From Conus ventricosus (lineage: Eukaryota > Mollusca > Gastropoda > Neogastropoda > Conidae), in contig JAFLJL010014913.1 of assembly GCA_018398815.1 (NCBI GenBank), forward strand, positions 1 to 64,000: a DNA stretch of 64,000 bases, in the 5' to 3' direction. Shown piece by piece: positions 1 to 9,819 of this stretch. Numbering within the stretch: position 1 is the stretch's first letter; each line of letters opens with the position of its first letter. The notes beneath the pieces are model-generated. The model had not been told where the DNA came from. It ran no database searches and worked only from the letters and a program-made list of their open reading frames with translations. A program made the position numbers and the translations under genes.

Positions 1-2
1 TT

Positions 3-114
3 ACTACTGCTGCTAGAGGGAGAGAGTTGAAAAACCCAGGGCTCAAATAGACCTCAGCACCCAATTGATCGTTTGGCGGAGCGCGTTGCAATGTGTGCGT
101 TACAGGCCCATGCC
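3..114 (+). repeat. Left terminal inverted repeat of Maverick A
   Basis: Begins ACTACTGCTGCTAGAGGGAG and matches the reverse complement of 13,963-14,070 at roughly 85-90% by eye, with a few one-base gaps. The window starts only two bases before it, so it could extend further left. Confidence 0.85.
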
Positions 115-147
115 CGTATATTTACATTCTCTCCAGGGGCATAAAAA

Positions 148-862
148 TTAATGGTTTACAGTACGTTCTTCTACTTCCAGCACCATTAATAAATCAGAAC
201 AAACAACCAGCTCTCCATTTTGGTTAGTTATTTTTACATCTAATGAATTTATAGGCCCATTAATTAATTCTTTAAATTCACTGGTTTTTCCAACTGAGAG
301 TAATCGATAATCGCAAAACCCCGCCCTAGTTGATGGCAAAACCTTTAGAACTGTAGATGGATAGCCATCAAACAAATTAGCATCTGTTTTTAACTGTTGT
401 AAATGAACATACAACATTGGGTTTACGAGAAAATCAGAAGGTTTATTACCTTCAAATTGATAAACATCTTCTCTTGTACTAAATCTATAAGCTCTGTCAC
501 TACTGTGAAAGCCCAAGATTTTAGCTAGGCCTTTAGGAAAAGTGTACTCTCTTCTTTCTTCTAGTGGGAAATGTATAGTAATTCTGAGGTTTGCTTCGTT
601 AATTTGTAACAATATGCAATTCGCTAAGTACTTCTTTTAAAAAGCAAAAGTTGTAGTAACCATCAGGTATTTTTACATGAGTTATTTGATTGCCCACCTC
701 GTTACTAATATTGATCCAGTTATTTTGGGCTCCTTCAGATATGTTAACCCACATAACTTTAAAGCCAATTTCTTTAAGGGCAATCCTACAACTCCCGCGC
801 CAATTGACAATTGGATACGTCAAGAACACACGTTTGTTTTGCTTGGTTATATAGATGTACAT
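148..862 (-). CDS. Penton-like minor capsid protein (frameshifted)
   Basis: Two overlapping reading frames (862-599, then 612-148) join near 600-612 by a one-base shift and together encode about 235 residues. The N-terminal part has IPDGYYNF and the C-terminal part has a LKVLPSTRAGFCDYR segment followed by a beta-rich stretch ending near LEVEERTVNH. This pattern fits the Maverick minor capsid (penton-like) family, which would form the virion vertices with the major capsid protein. The gene ends about 35 bp inside the left inverted repeat and reads outward. A short copy of its 3' end recurs at 14,225-14,312. Assignment is from family resemblance by eye; the frameshift may be sequencing error. 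Confidence 0.6.
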
Positions 863-897
863 CTTTTTTTATAACTATTTTAAAAACTATTTAAAAA

Positions 898-2136
898 ATG
901 GAACTTTTAAATATAACGAAAGTGCCACTTACGATGTAGGAGCGTTTTATAACCCCAAATCTTTGGACTTCAGTTTACTAACCATTGCAGTAGGCGAATC
1001 ATATGGCTTTCAAGTCAGACTTGTAAACCCACTAACTAAATTTTAAACCCGCCAATAAAGAGTGATAGAGTGCCATCAGCATGGTCATCCCACCCTATGA
1101 CGTTTTACCAGAATCAGTTAAATTTTGCCATTTACTGCGCAACTACTGGCTGTGGTGTTTCATATGCAAACCATTTAAACCATCCTAATCTTTAAGTAAA
1201 GTCAGTATATAACTTTCATGTTTATTACCAGTACAGACGAATACTAGCTGAACTACAAGTGCCCCTCCCTAACGACAACGCGTTTAATCCATTTAAAAAC
1301 CTAATGGACATTAATGCATATGAAAGAATCTGCAACGAATTTAACATTAAACCCTCAACTAACTTTAGACAAAAGTTAGACCGCAATCATGGGTTAGGCA
1401 CATTGTATTTGTGGGGTGCAAAAGAGAATATAATTATGACTACTGGCCTGGCCACACCTCTTTTCAACCAAACAAACAAGTTCGTTTGGGGAAATCCTTT
1501 AGAAAAAAAAACCCCCTGATGCCTGGACGACATTTATCTTAGATGAAAGTGAAGGCCTAACAATGCCAGGAGTGCAAAAGACTCAATGACTCCATACAGA
1601 CATACGTTTGGTGTCTATTAGGAGCACAAGCACAGACTAAGTCTAGCATAGTGGATCAATCTACTGGCTTTGATGCTAGAAAACAATTTTCTAGCCAATT
1701 TAGAAGATGCTATTAACTCTGCTGTTGATTTGCCTGCCAGCATACAAAGGTACCAAGACGTTCTTGCACATGCTAGGTCATAGGTTGACTTTGTTGTAGG
1801 CATGGATTATACATGCTACCCTCTGACCTTAGACTACAGATTGGCATGATACAGAATTATAACAATGAAATCCTCATAGCTGGAGACGACCAAAACTTAG
1901 GGCACAATCAAGTTTTAAACACAAAGCCTGTCCATCCATTTTAAAAAAGTACCTATCCCTGAAGGAAAGCCGATCCAGTTATAAACACCCAGAAAGCAGC
2001 CCAACAGCCAGAAAGCAGCCCAGAAAGCATGCCACCGTTGATCTGCTCGCACTGACAGTCATACTAGCGAAAAGACAGCCTTTGTTGTGTTTTTAACTTT
2101 TACTGGATTAGCCATACTTTATTTCACTAAAAATTA
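898..2136 (+). CDS. Conserved Maverick protein X, C-terminal membrane anchor (frameshifted)
   Basis: Starts at an ATG after an A-rich leader. Recognisable blocks in successive frames include CATTGCGVSYANH near 1,145-1,180, a YYQYRRILAELQVPLP block near 1,225-1,270, an open stretch at 1,259-1,519, a helical segment with LANLEDAINSAVDLPAS at 1,695-1,740 and YNNEILIAGDDQ near 1,855. The last 20 codons (FVVFLTFTGLAILYF) form a membrane segment. About 410 residues. The same protein occurs in Maverick B at 27,840-28,964. I recognise it as a recurrent Maverick ORF but not its function; a virion or membrane role is inference. Its 3' end overlaps the convergent gene at 2,108 by about 29 bp. Confidence 0.7.
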
Positions 2137-3315
2137 ATCCAGCAGCTAGCACTCCTAACGTCCATAGATGGTCAGCCATATAATCAGCAACTTTGCCTAT
2201 AGTAGACAAAAAACCCCAAATAACAACACTGCCAATTATGCCAGGCAGAGCATCAAGCGCTTTAGCAGCTAACTTCTTTAGTAAGTTTGCTAGATGATGT
2301 AATTGTTTTTCTAATCCAACTTTTACCAGGCTGGGGTGTCGGAGGTGCTACTGGCCCTGTTGGCGCACTACCTGTTAAAGCATAAACGAGTGTAGAGATA
2401 GCAAACCCAACAGCTGTTAATATGCTAACTATTGTAATCCCCTGTTCTCTGAACAGAGTCCTTATTCTTTCAACTAGCGTAGTGTTTTCATAAGTATTTT
2501 GTTTATAGTTTCTTTAATTCTGCTTGTTTGCGCTGCTAGCTGCGCTCTGTTAGTAGACAGCGTTTTAACTAACCGCCCTTTCTATAATTAAATCCTGTAT
2601 TTTCTGCTGTATTTAGCCTTTTCGTCTTGCCCTAAATTGTTATCATCTGCATCAGCCAGCTTATTTTTTTCTTCTTTTATCTCTCTATCTAGCTCGCCAA
2701 GTTTTGCTAAATTGTTTTCTAGTTCGCCTCTTTATTGTCCGCAGAGCAGCATTAAGCCCAGGATTTCACGCATGGGCAATGGAGAATCACCAATTGTTTT
2801 TAATTGTGTCTCCTCATTAAAACTTGTTTCAATTTCTGCTATTAGTTCTTTGCTCTTCTAATTGATTCATCTGCTTCTTGAGTTAAATCTTGAAGAGGAA
2901 TGTTTTGTATTTTAGATTGTGTTGGCAACTCTTGCCAAAGTTTTGTAAAAATCTAACGGCTTCGGCTCTAAGCTCTAAAAGGTTTAATTGTTCTGCCTTA
3001 GCAATAGGAAGTTTTCACCTAATTGTGCTTAGTTTTAAAAACTTGTTTGGGTTTTGCGTTGAAGTAGCTTTTACATGGCCTCCTGCACCAGTTCGTATAT
3101 ACAAATGCCCACCATCTTCTCAAAATCGTTAGGATCAAGCACGCCTGGTAGCTCTCGCCCTTTGCTTCTATAGAATGATGAATTCTTTCTACAATAGGTC
3201 TTGACGTTGTTAGGAGCAAAGAACCCGCTCCTTCAATTTCTTCTTGCAATGAAGGTCCCAGTTCTGTTTCATCTTCTTCTTCAACAGGATCAATCGCGTC
3301 AAAATCTTCATCCAT
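2108..3315 (-). CDS. Conserved Maverick membrane protein (frameshifted)
   Basis: About 400 codons. The N-terminus is acidic (MDEDFDAIDPVEEEDE) and is followed by GPSLQEEIEGAG and RPIVERIHHSIEAKGES, typical of a conserved Maverick ORF. The middle is Gln/Lys-rich and coiled-coil-like. The C-terminal third has a hydrophobic segment (TIVSILTAVGFAIST, near 2,400-2,440), a Pro-rich linker, then basic and hydrophobic helices (DALPGIIGSVV near 2,230; LGVLAAGLIFSEIKYG at the end). Function unknown; a membrane or inner-virion component is a guess. Several frameshifts. Convergent with protein X and divergent from the capsid gene, whose ATG lies only 37 bp away, so the intervening AT-rich DNA may be a bidirectional promoter. 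Confidence 0.65.
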
Positions 3316-3351
3316 ATTTTTTATTTATATTCTTTTTTGTTTTATATAAAA

Positions 3352-4600
3352 ATGAACTCATACGGTTGTGACCTCGACCCATCCAGAAGAGATGAAGGAA
3401 CCGTATGGCGTAAAAGGTATAAGGCAGACCGTAATTAGTGTAAATACTCCATCAACAGTTCAGCCTGGACAAACTTTAATAGTCAAGTTCCCTGATCTTG
3501 GAGCTGGCGATGTTATATGCCAGGCACTGCTAAACTATCATTCAAAATAGATATTACATCGACAGATCTAATGCTACTGTTGTTGCTAATTTGGGCGGGC
3601 CATCGTTAACATATGGCAATCAAATTGGAGGGCAGAGAAGCCTTTGTACTAAGCGAGGCAGACATTTTTACCCTCTATTCTGATCTATGGCTGCCTAAAA
3701 AAGAAAGAAAGAGAAGTTTATCAGGGAATACAAGGCCCAAACGGAGGATGCAAAGGATGATGTTTAAAGATGAAGTAGCAGAAGCATTTGGCAACAGATT
3801 CTGCATCCCTCTAGATTTTTGAGCTGTTAAAGACGCATATGCCATATTACCAAGGTGCACTATAAGAAAAACTTACTTATGAACTGACATTTATCCTAGC
3901 GATTCTGTCATTCTGTCTGAAGACCCTGAAGCTAAATACACAGTTAGTGACATTTCTCTTGAGTTTGATGTTGTTATAACCCTGAACTGGCCAGAACAAT
4001 CTTAACCCGGTATAAAAGTAAAACGGTTATTTTATTATGAAAGGGTCATACACTCCATTACAGAAATAGAAACAAGCGAGACACTCTCTGGAACATACAT
4101 CTAAATCAGTCTCTGAAGTCTTTAAAAGGAATTTTGTTCTGTTCTTGTTTACTGAAGAAACAACTTCTTTTCATAGAGAATCAGAAGCGTTTTGTAATCC
4201 AAAATTGAGAAGGTTGACTCTGCAATAAATGGCAAGTCTGATCAGTTATATTCGGGGCGCGGACTTTTACCTCACCAACACTTTAATGAAATAGAAAGTT
4301 GTTCGCTGGAGGTAGGCAAAGAGATCCTGCAGTTGACGTGTATGTAAAAAACTTCGCCTTTATGATGTAAGACTTGAAGACTACTTAATAACCAAATATG
4401 GGCTGTGGCTGGATTTTAGATCCACATTTGACAACAGATTGTTTGGAAGTGGAGAAAGGGTAGGGACAAGATGGTATAAAAATAAAATATTCACAAGAAG
4501 CAGACGGAACGCCCCAATAAAAATACATGTTTTATGGTTTGTGATGCTCAGTTAAACATTGAAGAAAACAGGCTAAAAGACGTGGCTTATTAAAATGCAG
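3352..4600 (+). CDS. Maverick major capsid protein, hexon-like (frameshifted)
   Basis: Around 415 codons. Blocks seen: PYGVKGIRQT (near 3,396-3,425), VNTPSTVQPGQTL, VKFPDLGAGDVI, KLEGREAFVLSEADIFTLY (near 3,620-3,680), GNRFCIPLDFELLKDAY (near 3,790-3,835), TVSDISLEFDVV (near 3,940) and SLKSLKGILF (near 4,110). This block order matches the double-jelly-roll major capsid protein of Mavericks/adintovirus-like elements, the shell-forming subunit. Reading frame breaks occur near 3,535, 3,600, 3,750 and later. It is followed directly by the packaging ATPase, and the same family lies at 30,114 in element B. Confidence 0.75.
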
Positions 4601-4621
4601 AAGAAAACCTATTAAAAACAG

Positions 4622-5225
4622 ATGGATAGTTTGAAGTTTCTGTCTAAAGATCCGCACTGCTCCTTATTGCGGGATTACTGGGTGTGGGAAAAACTGTCTT
4701 CGTACTTGATTTGTTACAAACAATATACAGGTTTCATAACGAGTACATTGTTATATCTGCACAACTATTAAGCACAACAAGTCTTACAAAGAAAGGAAGT
4801 TTATTTGGACAGACAAGAATATATTTTTAGTTGATCCTAGCGACAAACTGAGCGATGTTTAGAACATTACTATAGACTATTTGAGGGAACTGAAACACTG
4901 TTTATTATTGATGACTGTTCAGCTGAACAAGACATTGTTAAAAAAGAAAAGCTCTGTCAAAGCTAGCCTTTAGTGGCCGCCACGCCTTAGTTTCTGTGTG
5001 GCTCTTAACTCAAAAATACAATGCTGTCTTAAAAGACTTTAGATCGCAGTTAAAATCGGTTGTATTATTTTACACTAAGGACAAGATAGTTTTGAAGAAT
5101 GTTTAAGTGAAAATTATATAAAAGGGACAAAGATGAGCTAAAAAAATAAAAGAGCGTTAGAAAAATTAAGCACACTAGCTATGCTTGCGGACGACCCTCC
5201 AGTTAAATACGTTTGTTTATTGTAG
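4622..5225 (+). CDS. FtsK/HerA-type DNA-packaging ATPase (frameshifted)
   Basis: About 200 codons. A Walker A-like GLLGVGKT lies at about 4,672-4,697, a Walker B-like LFIIDDC near 4,898-4,920, and the sensor-like region LAFSGRHALVSVWLLTQK at 4,960-5,015. This set fits the compact A32-like packaging ATPase of Mavericks, which pumps genomic DNA into the capsid. Start chosen at ATGGATAGT, just after the capsid gene. Frameshifts lie after the first 25 codons and within the Walker A region. In element B the homologous gene is at the far left on the opposite strand. Confidence 0.75.
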
Positions 5226-5284
5226 ATTGTTTATTATTGATTGTTTATAACAATTTGTTTATTATAATTTTTAATATTAAAAGA

Positions 5285-6134
5285 ATGTCTCGGGGCCAGA
5301 ATCAAAAGCGCAGCTAGCTCCTAAATGCACTGCAGTAGAGCTAAAGACCTAGCAGACACAACTGAGTTTGATCTAATAGGAGTGCCATGAACTGTTTATG
5401 GATTTGTGTACACAGATGACGGGGTTTACAAACGAAAGAAATTGAAGAACAAAAACGACAGCAATATCCTACCCTAGAAGAGATAAGAAATTTAAGGGCA
5501 AACGATTTTGGCAAACACGAATTCAAACTTCATAAAAGAGAGAATGCTTGGGCGTTGCTTCCTGAAATTGCTTGGAATTTAAAGTTTGAACTACGAAGCC
5601 CTAATGTATACTTTGATAAGAAAAACAATTTTAGAAAAGCCTTAAATGCAGGACCCATTCTTGTTAGCCTAGTTCCAGGAACACAACAGAAAAACAGATT
5701 GAAATAACTTGGCAGGGTTCTGAATATGTGCTACGAGAAAGAAGTCCTTGGCTAAAGTGGGGGGTGACACTGTCGGCTTAGAATTTTACTCAACGCTACC
5801 GTCACTACATAGGCAAATGACGATGATTTTTCGCTTATTTATTACTCCGAGGGAGGGTGATACTAGTTTGCCAGAACATACGTTAATCAGAGGTGTACAA
5901 ATAAAGTCTGAAAACTTGGATGCCCCTCTTAAGCTCAGTATTGCAATTACTAAAAACGGAGATGAAATAAACCCCTGTATCATCTGACAAGGTTTACTGT
6001 GATGGTTGACAAAACCAAACTAACAGTACTCGACTTTATTTTCATTAAGTATGTTGATTTTATTGCGTTTTACTCTGTTATATGAAGTGCTGCCAGAAGA
6101 ATTAATAGAAGAAGATATGTACAAGATAATTTAA
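5285..6134 (+). CDS. Maverick-specific protein of unknown function (frameshifted)
   Basis: Starts at ATGTCTCGG after an AT-rich spacer and ends 20 bp before the next ATG. Conserved segments shared with element B are FELRSPNVYFDKKNNFRKAL and GPILVSLVPG (near 5,585-5,680) and SENLDAPLKLSIAI (near 5,905-5,945). An uninterrupted stretch at 5,748-5,987 contains VGLEFYSTLPSLHRQM. About 280 codons with several breaks. No known domain recognised. Position among capsid and packaging genes suggests a virion or assembly role, by inference only. Confidence 0.55.
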
Positions 6135-6153
6135 AAAATAATTTATTTAAAAA

Positions 6154-6701
6154 ATGGAGGTTCAACAGTTTAGGTTTGAGCAAATAACTGAACTTCAAAG
6201 GAAATAGAAAGTGACTTAGATAAGTATAGGGCTACCGAAAGAAATATGCTAAAGCTTTAAATACTCTTTCTTATGTAATTACTGGCTCATCAGCTGTAGC
6301 TAGCGTAGTGCTGGGTCTAGTGTTGCTCTTTTAGCTACTGGGGCTGGGGCGCCAGTCTCTTTAGCATTAGGGATTCTCGGGTTAGGTTTAGGCGCCATGT
6401 CTATGATTGTAAGTGCTGTTTAAAAAAATTAACTCCTAAATCACAAAGCACACTGCCATTGTTGCCCTAGCATCAGCAAAAACTTTGTTCATTAAGATTA
6501 AGATAAGCAAATCATTACAGGATGAAAACATTACAGACGAAGAATTTCAGAAGCTTATGGCTGATGGTGAGGATTACAGACGACAAAAAATTGAACTTCA
6601 AAAGGAGTGGAGAAAGACTTTTTACTTCACAACAGGTAGACACTGATGCAATTAAACAGAACATTGAAAAAGAACACAAGATCGGTTTAAACCCAAAATA
6701 G
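6154..6701 (+). CDS. Small hydrophobic Maverick protein (frameshifted)
   Basis: Begins MEVQQFRFEQITELQRK. After a charged N-terminus comes a Gly/Ala-rich hydrophobic hairpin (LSYVITGSSAVASV, then GAPVSLALGILGLGLGAMSM, 6,262-6,410), and then a Lys/Glu-rich helical C-terminus ending IEKEHKIGLNPK. About 180 residues. This glycine-zipper-like hydrophobic architecture is shared with the B copy at about 31,430-31,975 and with other Mavericks. It might act on membranes during entry or exit, but that is speculation. Frame breaks at about 6,195, 6,315 and 6,425. Confidence 0.6.
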
Positions 6702-6745
6702 GCCCCCAAAAAAGTTTAGCAAAAAATATAATACTATTTTTTTTG

Positions 6746-7704
6746 TTAGCTCACTGTGTTTGGCGAGACAACTTGCAGCTCTTCACGAACAAAGGATCTT
6801 TTAGGGGCAGGCTTTTTAGAAGAGAGAGTCTCTCTTAAATAATACATGGGAGGGGTTGTTTTATGATTCTTTCAACTTCATATACATCCACGCTCATTTG
6901 GGGTCTGTGGCTCTAATTCTAACATCACCTTCTGCCTCTCCAGGAGCATACAATTATCTTACTTTTAGTCAAACGGCAAGAGTTTTTGAGTCCCCTGCAC
7001 ATCTTCAGTAATGCTAATTTTTTTAAATTTAATTGCGTTTACTGGTTTAAGGCTGTTGCTTTAAATTCTCATTGTTCATGGCAGTAAGACTGCTGGCAAT
7101 CTCCTAACCCATTCTGTGTTACGCGTTCTGTCCATAATTTCTCTGTGATATTGATAGGTAAACAGGCGTTCAGCTAGATCTTATTAAAGTTTTCTACTAG
7201 GGCTTGTGATCGATGGTTGCCTGGGATCCCTCTCTTAACTGTAACATGATGTTTTAAAAACAGCTGGTTTACAGAGCCTTTAAACTCTTTTCCATCATCA
7301 ACTTGAATCATCCTAGGATACTTTAATGGGCCTCGCATGTATATTTGTTGTAAAGCCACAGCCACAGCAGTTGAGCTTTTATCTGTTAAAGGCTCAGCGT
7401 CTTTGTATCTTGAAGCCATGTCAACAAACTGTCAGAGCATACTTAAACTTTTTTCTTCTAACTTTGTCATGTGGAAGATACAGCAAGTCCATTTGGTGGG
7501 TGTCATTTGGAACTGAGTTAACAAATCTAGGCCTTATGATTCTTTTGGGGCCAGGTAGATTATTTGCCAAATTGCCTGTTTTGAAAGCCAGTCTTTTGCA
7601 TCTGATTCAGACACTCTAGCAGCTTTACTTAGTTTTTCAATAGCAGTCTTTCCTTTCCAATAACCTTTAGGAGAGTAATATATTTTGTACTTCGTATTGT
7701 CCAT
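6746..7704 (-). CDS. Maverick rve-type integrase (frameshifted)
   Basis: About 319 codons, start MDNTKYKIYYSPKGYW. A zinc-binding-like/HTH N-terminal part is followed by the retroviral-type catalytic core. Catalytic residues are visible: first Asp in VDMASRYKDAEPL, second Asp in IQVDDGKEF, and Glu in ALVENFN, with 34 residues between the first Asp of VDDG and the Glu, close to the D35E spacing. The C-terminus shows an SVDVYEVERIIKQP chromo/SH3-like segment and ends near VVSPNTVS. This enzyme joins the element's ends to host DNA. The uninterrupted core frame is 7,174-7,419; one-base shifts flank it. Convergent with the hydrophobic gene. Confidence 0.85.
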
Positions 7705-7723
7705 ATTTTAAATGCATTTTATT

Positions 7724-8127
7724 TTACACAAGAAAGTGAGCAACAAGATAGACTGAGGTCATGCCAACTGCAATAAAACTATCTCTGCAGTCTTCTGTTC
7801 CTCGATGGTTCATAAAAGTCAGACAGTTCTGGCGGTGGCGATGTTAAAACTTCTTTCCTGTCACTAAGTAATACTCATTCATTGCGTCATCAACGTCTGT
7901 AAATGTGTGCTCTGCATGTCCCTGTTCTCTTAACTTTTTATTAATAAAGTCTAAGTGAACAATTCGTCTTTTCTCATAAGCGTCTCTTGCCTTAGCTAAA
8001 TCTTCCATTGCTTTGTTATGACATTCTCTCTCTTCGTCGGACCTCAGTTTACTAAACATATAATTGCTTCCAGAGAAGGCCATGCATTAACAATAGCTCC
8101 TCCCACCATCAGAACCAATCCAGACAT
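7724..8127 (-). CDS. Conserved small Maverick protein upstream of integrase (frameshifted)
   Basis: Starts MSGLVLMVGGAIVNA (hydrophobic), shifts frame near 8,083 to SGSNYMFSKL, then a charged helix (DLAKARDAYEKRRIVHLDFINKKLREQGH), the acidic FTDVDDAMNEYY, and a last hydrophobic segment with GMTSVYLVAHFLV. About 135 residues. Family recognised as a recurrent Maverick protein with terminal membrane segments around a coiled coil; function not known. Lies 20 bp upstream of the integrase on the same strand. The B counterpart (36,788-37,210) overlaps its integrase start by ATGA, so the pair is probably co-transcribed. Confidence 0.6.
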
Positions 8128-8163
8128 CTTTTTATAAATTTTTGTTCTTATGAATTAATCTGT

Positions 8164-8391
8164 CTATGCATTAATATTTTCTGGGATAATCCCCTGTGTA
8201 ACAAGAAAGTCTTTTGACGCAATCCCTGCAGTAATTACAACTATAACCTTAACAACACCCTCAATGTCTAACCTTCCTAGATCAGCTGGTCTCATTTTAA
8301 ACATGTTTTTTGCTAACACGCTATAGCCTATTCTAAGACCGCTAATTACAGCAGAGTGGTAAATCGTATTGATAATCTTTTTTTCACTCAA
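8164..8391 (-). CDS. Small membrane protein, paralog 2
   Basis: Intact 75-codon ORF. It has an N-terminal short charged stretch, a hydrophobic segment around HSAVISGLRIGYSVLAKN, a basic middle (FKMRPADLGRLD), a second hydrophobic helix (VVKVIVVITAGIASKDFLV) and the tail QGIIPENINA. It shares layout and the motif pattern (L-A-K, K-x-x-P, T-x-x-A-x-x-x-K-D-[FY]-L) with its upstream neighbour, so the two look like a tandem duplication. A single homolog is present in element B. One of the few undamaged genes here. Function unknown. Confidence 0.65.
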   Translation of the reverse strand: MSEKKIINTIYHSAVISGLRIGYSVLAKNMFKMRPADLGRLDIEGVVKVIVVITAGIASKDFLVTQGIIPENINA

Positions 8392-8397
8392 TTTTTA

Positions 8398-8625
8398 TTA
8401 ACTAAAAAAATAATTAAAATAATCATAATACGGAAGGCTGTCTATGTGCTTTTTAATCAAATAATCTTTTGTTGTTAAAGCTAAAAATAAGGTTGCAACT
8501 AGTTTTGGCGAATCTTCTATCTTTTCCATGTTGGGCGGTTTTTTTCCTAACAAACATTTTGCAAGGGTTGAATAAACTATAACACCAACGATAGGCACTG
8601 CATAATTAACCAGCGTTAAACTCAT
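8398..8625 (-). CDS. Small membrane protein, paralog 1
   Basis: Intact 75-codon ORF beginning MSLTLVNYAVPIVGVIVYS, so the start methionine leads directly into a membrane helix. It continues LAKCLLGKKPPNMEKIED and a second helix (KLVATLFLALTTKDYLIKK), with an aromatic tail (PYYDYFNYFFS). It ends 6 bp before the related downstream ORF and is divergent from the gene at 8,663 across a 37-bp AT-rich gap. Function unknown; two-helix membrane topology inferred from hydrophobicity. Confidence 0.65.
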   Translation of the reverse strand: MSLTLVNYAVPIVGVIVYSTLAKCLLGKKPPNMEKIEDSPKLVATLFLALTTKDYLIKKHIDSLPYYDYFNYFFS

Positions 8626-8662
8626 GGTTTAAAAGTATTATATTATTTTTATTGTTTTAAAA

Positions 8663-9094
8663 ATGGATTGTGACGAACTATTAAAGTGTAAGGAGCAAGC
8701 AGACTACTCCGTAGGCTACTCAGCAGACCACTGCCATAAAGAAAGGTTATACTCTCTGGCTGCGTGTGGAAAAACTAGACAGTATTTAGGCACTGAACTA
8801 AGTATCGAACAGATTCAACAATTGTCTACATCAGACGTTTGAGAAGTACTACGCTAGGTACGAAGCGCAGTTAGGGTCAAAAATGGTTAGATCTGTGGGG
8901 CAGACAATGATTAGTCTATATGCTAAGTTAGTAAGTAAGATGGCGCAGTTGATTCAGAAGAAGATTTAAAATATGACTTATCACAAGATCCGGTTTTAAA
9001 CAAGTCCCTAGAAACTCTTGCATGTGACATGTATTACAGATTTGGGACGATGTTATGCCATTCATCATGGGATTAATTACTTTTAATCATATAA
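8663..9094 (+). CDS. Conserved small Maverick protein (frameshifted)
   Basis: Starts ATGGATTGTGACGAA. Segments recognised: LAACGKTRQYLGTELSIEQI (near 8,758-8,815), ARYEAQLGSKMVRSVGQTM (near 8,852-8,910), DLSQDPVLNKSLETLACDMY (near 8,976-9,030), YRFGTML and a final MGLITFNHI. About 143 codons with at least three one-base breaks. The same protein is at 37,502 in element B. Widespread in Mavericks but of unknown function; predicted mostly helical. Confidence 0.6.
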
Positions 9095-9129
9095 TTTTGA
9101 TCATATTAAATTTAATCGCAATAAAAAAA

Positions 9130-9569
9130 ATGAGCGAGAAGACGCCGCAGGACAGTCCACAGGAGCAGAATGTACCCCAAGTGAGCCGCAAGTGAATGTA
9201 CCACAAGTGAATGTACCACAAGTGAGTAATGTTACTAAGTTTAAAAGTCTGGACGTGTTGAGGTGGGCGTAAACTAGCTGAATGGAACAGACTGCAAAAA
9301 GCAAACCAATCAGCAAAACAAAAATTGTTAAATAGTAATACAGCATCGCCGCCACCAACAACAGCACAATTAACAACACAATCACAATCAAACGATAAGA
9401 TGTATTATTATGTATTGGGAGCTGCTGTTGGTGGTGGTTTTTTAGCATACAAATACTTAACACCATACCTAGCAACAAAGTCACAAGCCCCCACAGTAAA
9501 AGAAGAAGAACCAGCTTCTGCAAAAAAAAAGTACAACCTCCTGCTGTAGACCCATTTTCTATGGAATAG
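9130..9569 (+). CDS. Maverick protein with K/R-E-W-N box and one membrane helix (frameshifted)
   Basis: Begins MSEKTPQDSPQEQN, a Gln/Pro-rich low-complexity leader in which an 11-bp CCACAAGTGAA-type unit is repeated (9,176-9,222). A basic KLAEWNRLQKAN box follows, then a Gln/Thr-rich linker and one clear membrane helix (MYYYVLGAAVGGGFLAYKYL, 9,400-9,460), then KEEEPASAKKK. Two ends are possible: 9,549 in frame, or 9,569 after a shift in the A-run, giving VQPPAVDPFSME. I prefer 9,569. A homolog is at 37,989 in B. Unknown function. Confidence 0.55.
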
Positions 9570-9584
9570 TTTTTTTAATGAACT

Positions 9585-9815
9585 AGATAAAGTACAAGTT
9601 AAGAACTAGATATGTACAAGTTAAGTTAGTTATAAAAAGTACTTTTTAAGTTAAGTACAAGTAAATTACACAAGTTAAGTGCAAAAAAATTAAGTTCTAG
9701 TTTTAAGTACTAGTTAAGTTCTTGTTAAGTACTAGTTAAGTTCTTGTTAAGTACTAGTTAGGTTCTTAAGTTAAGTACTAGTTAGGTTCTTAAGTTAAGT
9801 ACAAGCCAAGTCAGT
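9585..9815. repeat. AAGTTAAGTACTAGTT-type tandem repeat in Maverick A
   Basis: About ten imperfect units built from AAGTTAAGTACTAGTT and GTTCTTGTTAAGTAC. Each unit contains small palindromes (AGTACT, ACTAGT). It follows the KLAEWN gene and ends just short of the polymerase stop codon. Element B has a related TTAAGAACTTGATCAAGAAC array at 38,760-39,050 in the same place after the homologous gene, so the position is conserved. Confidence 0.85.
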
Positions 9816-9819
9816 CAAG

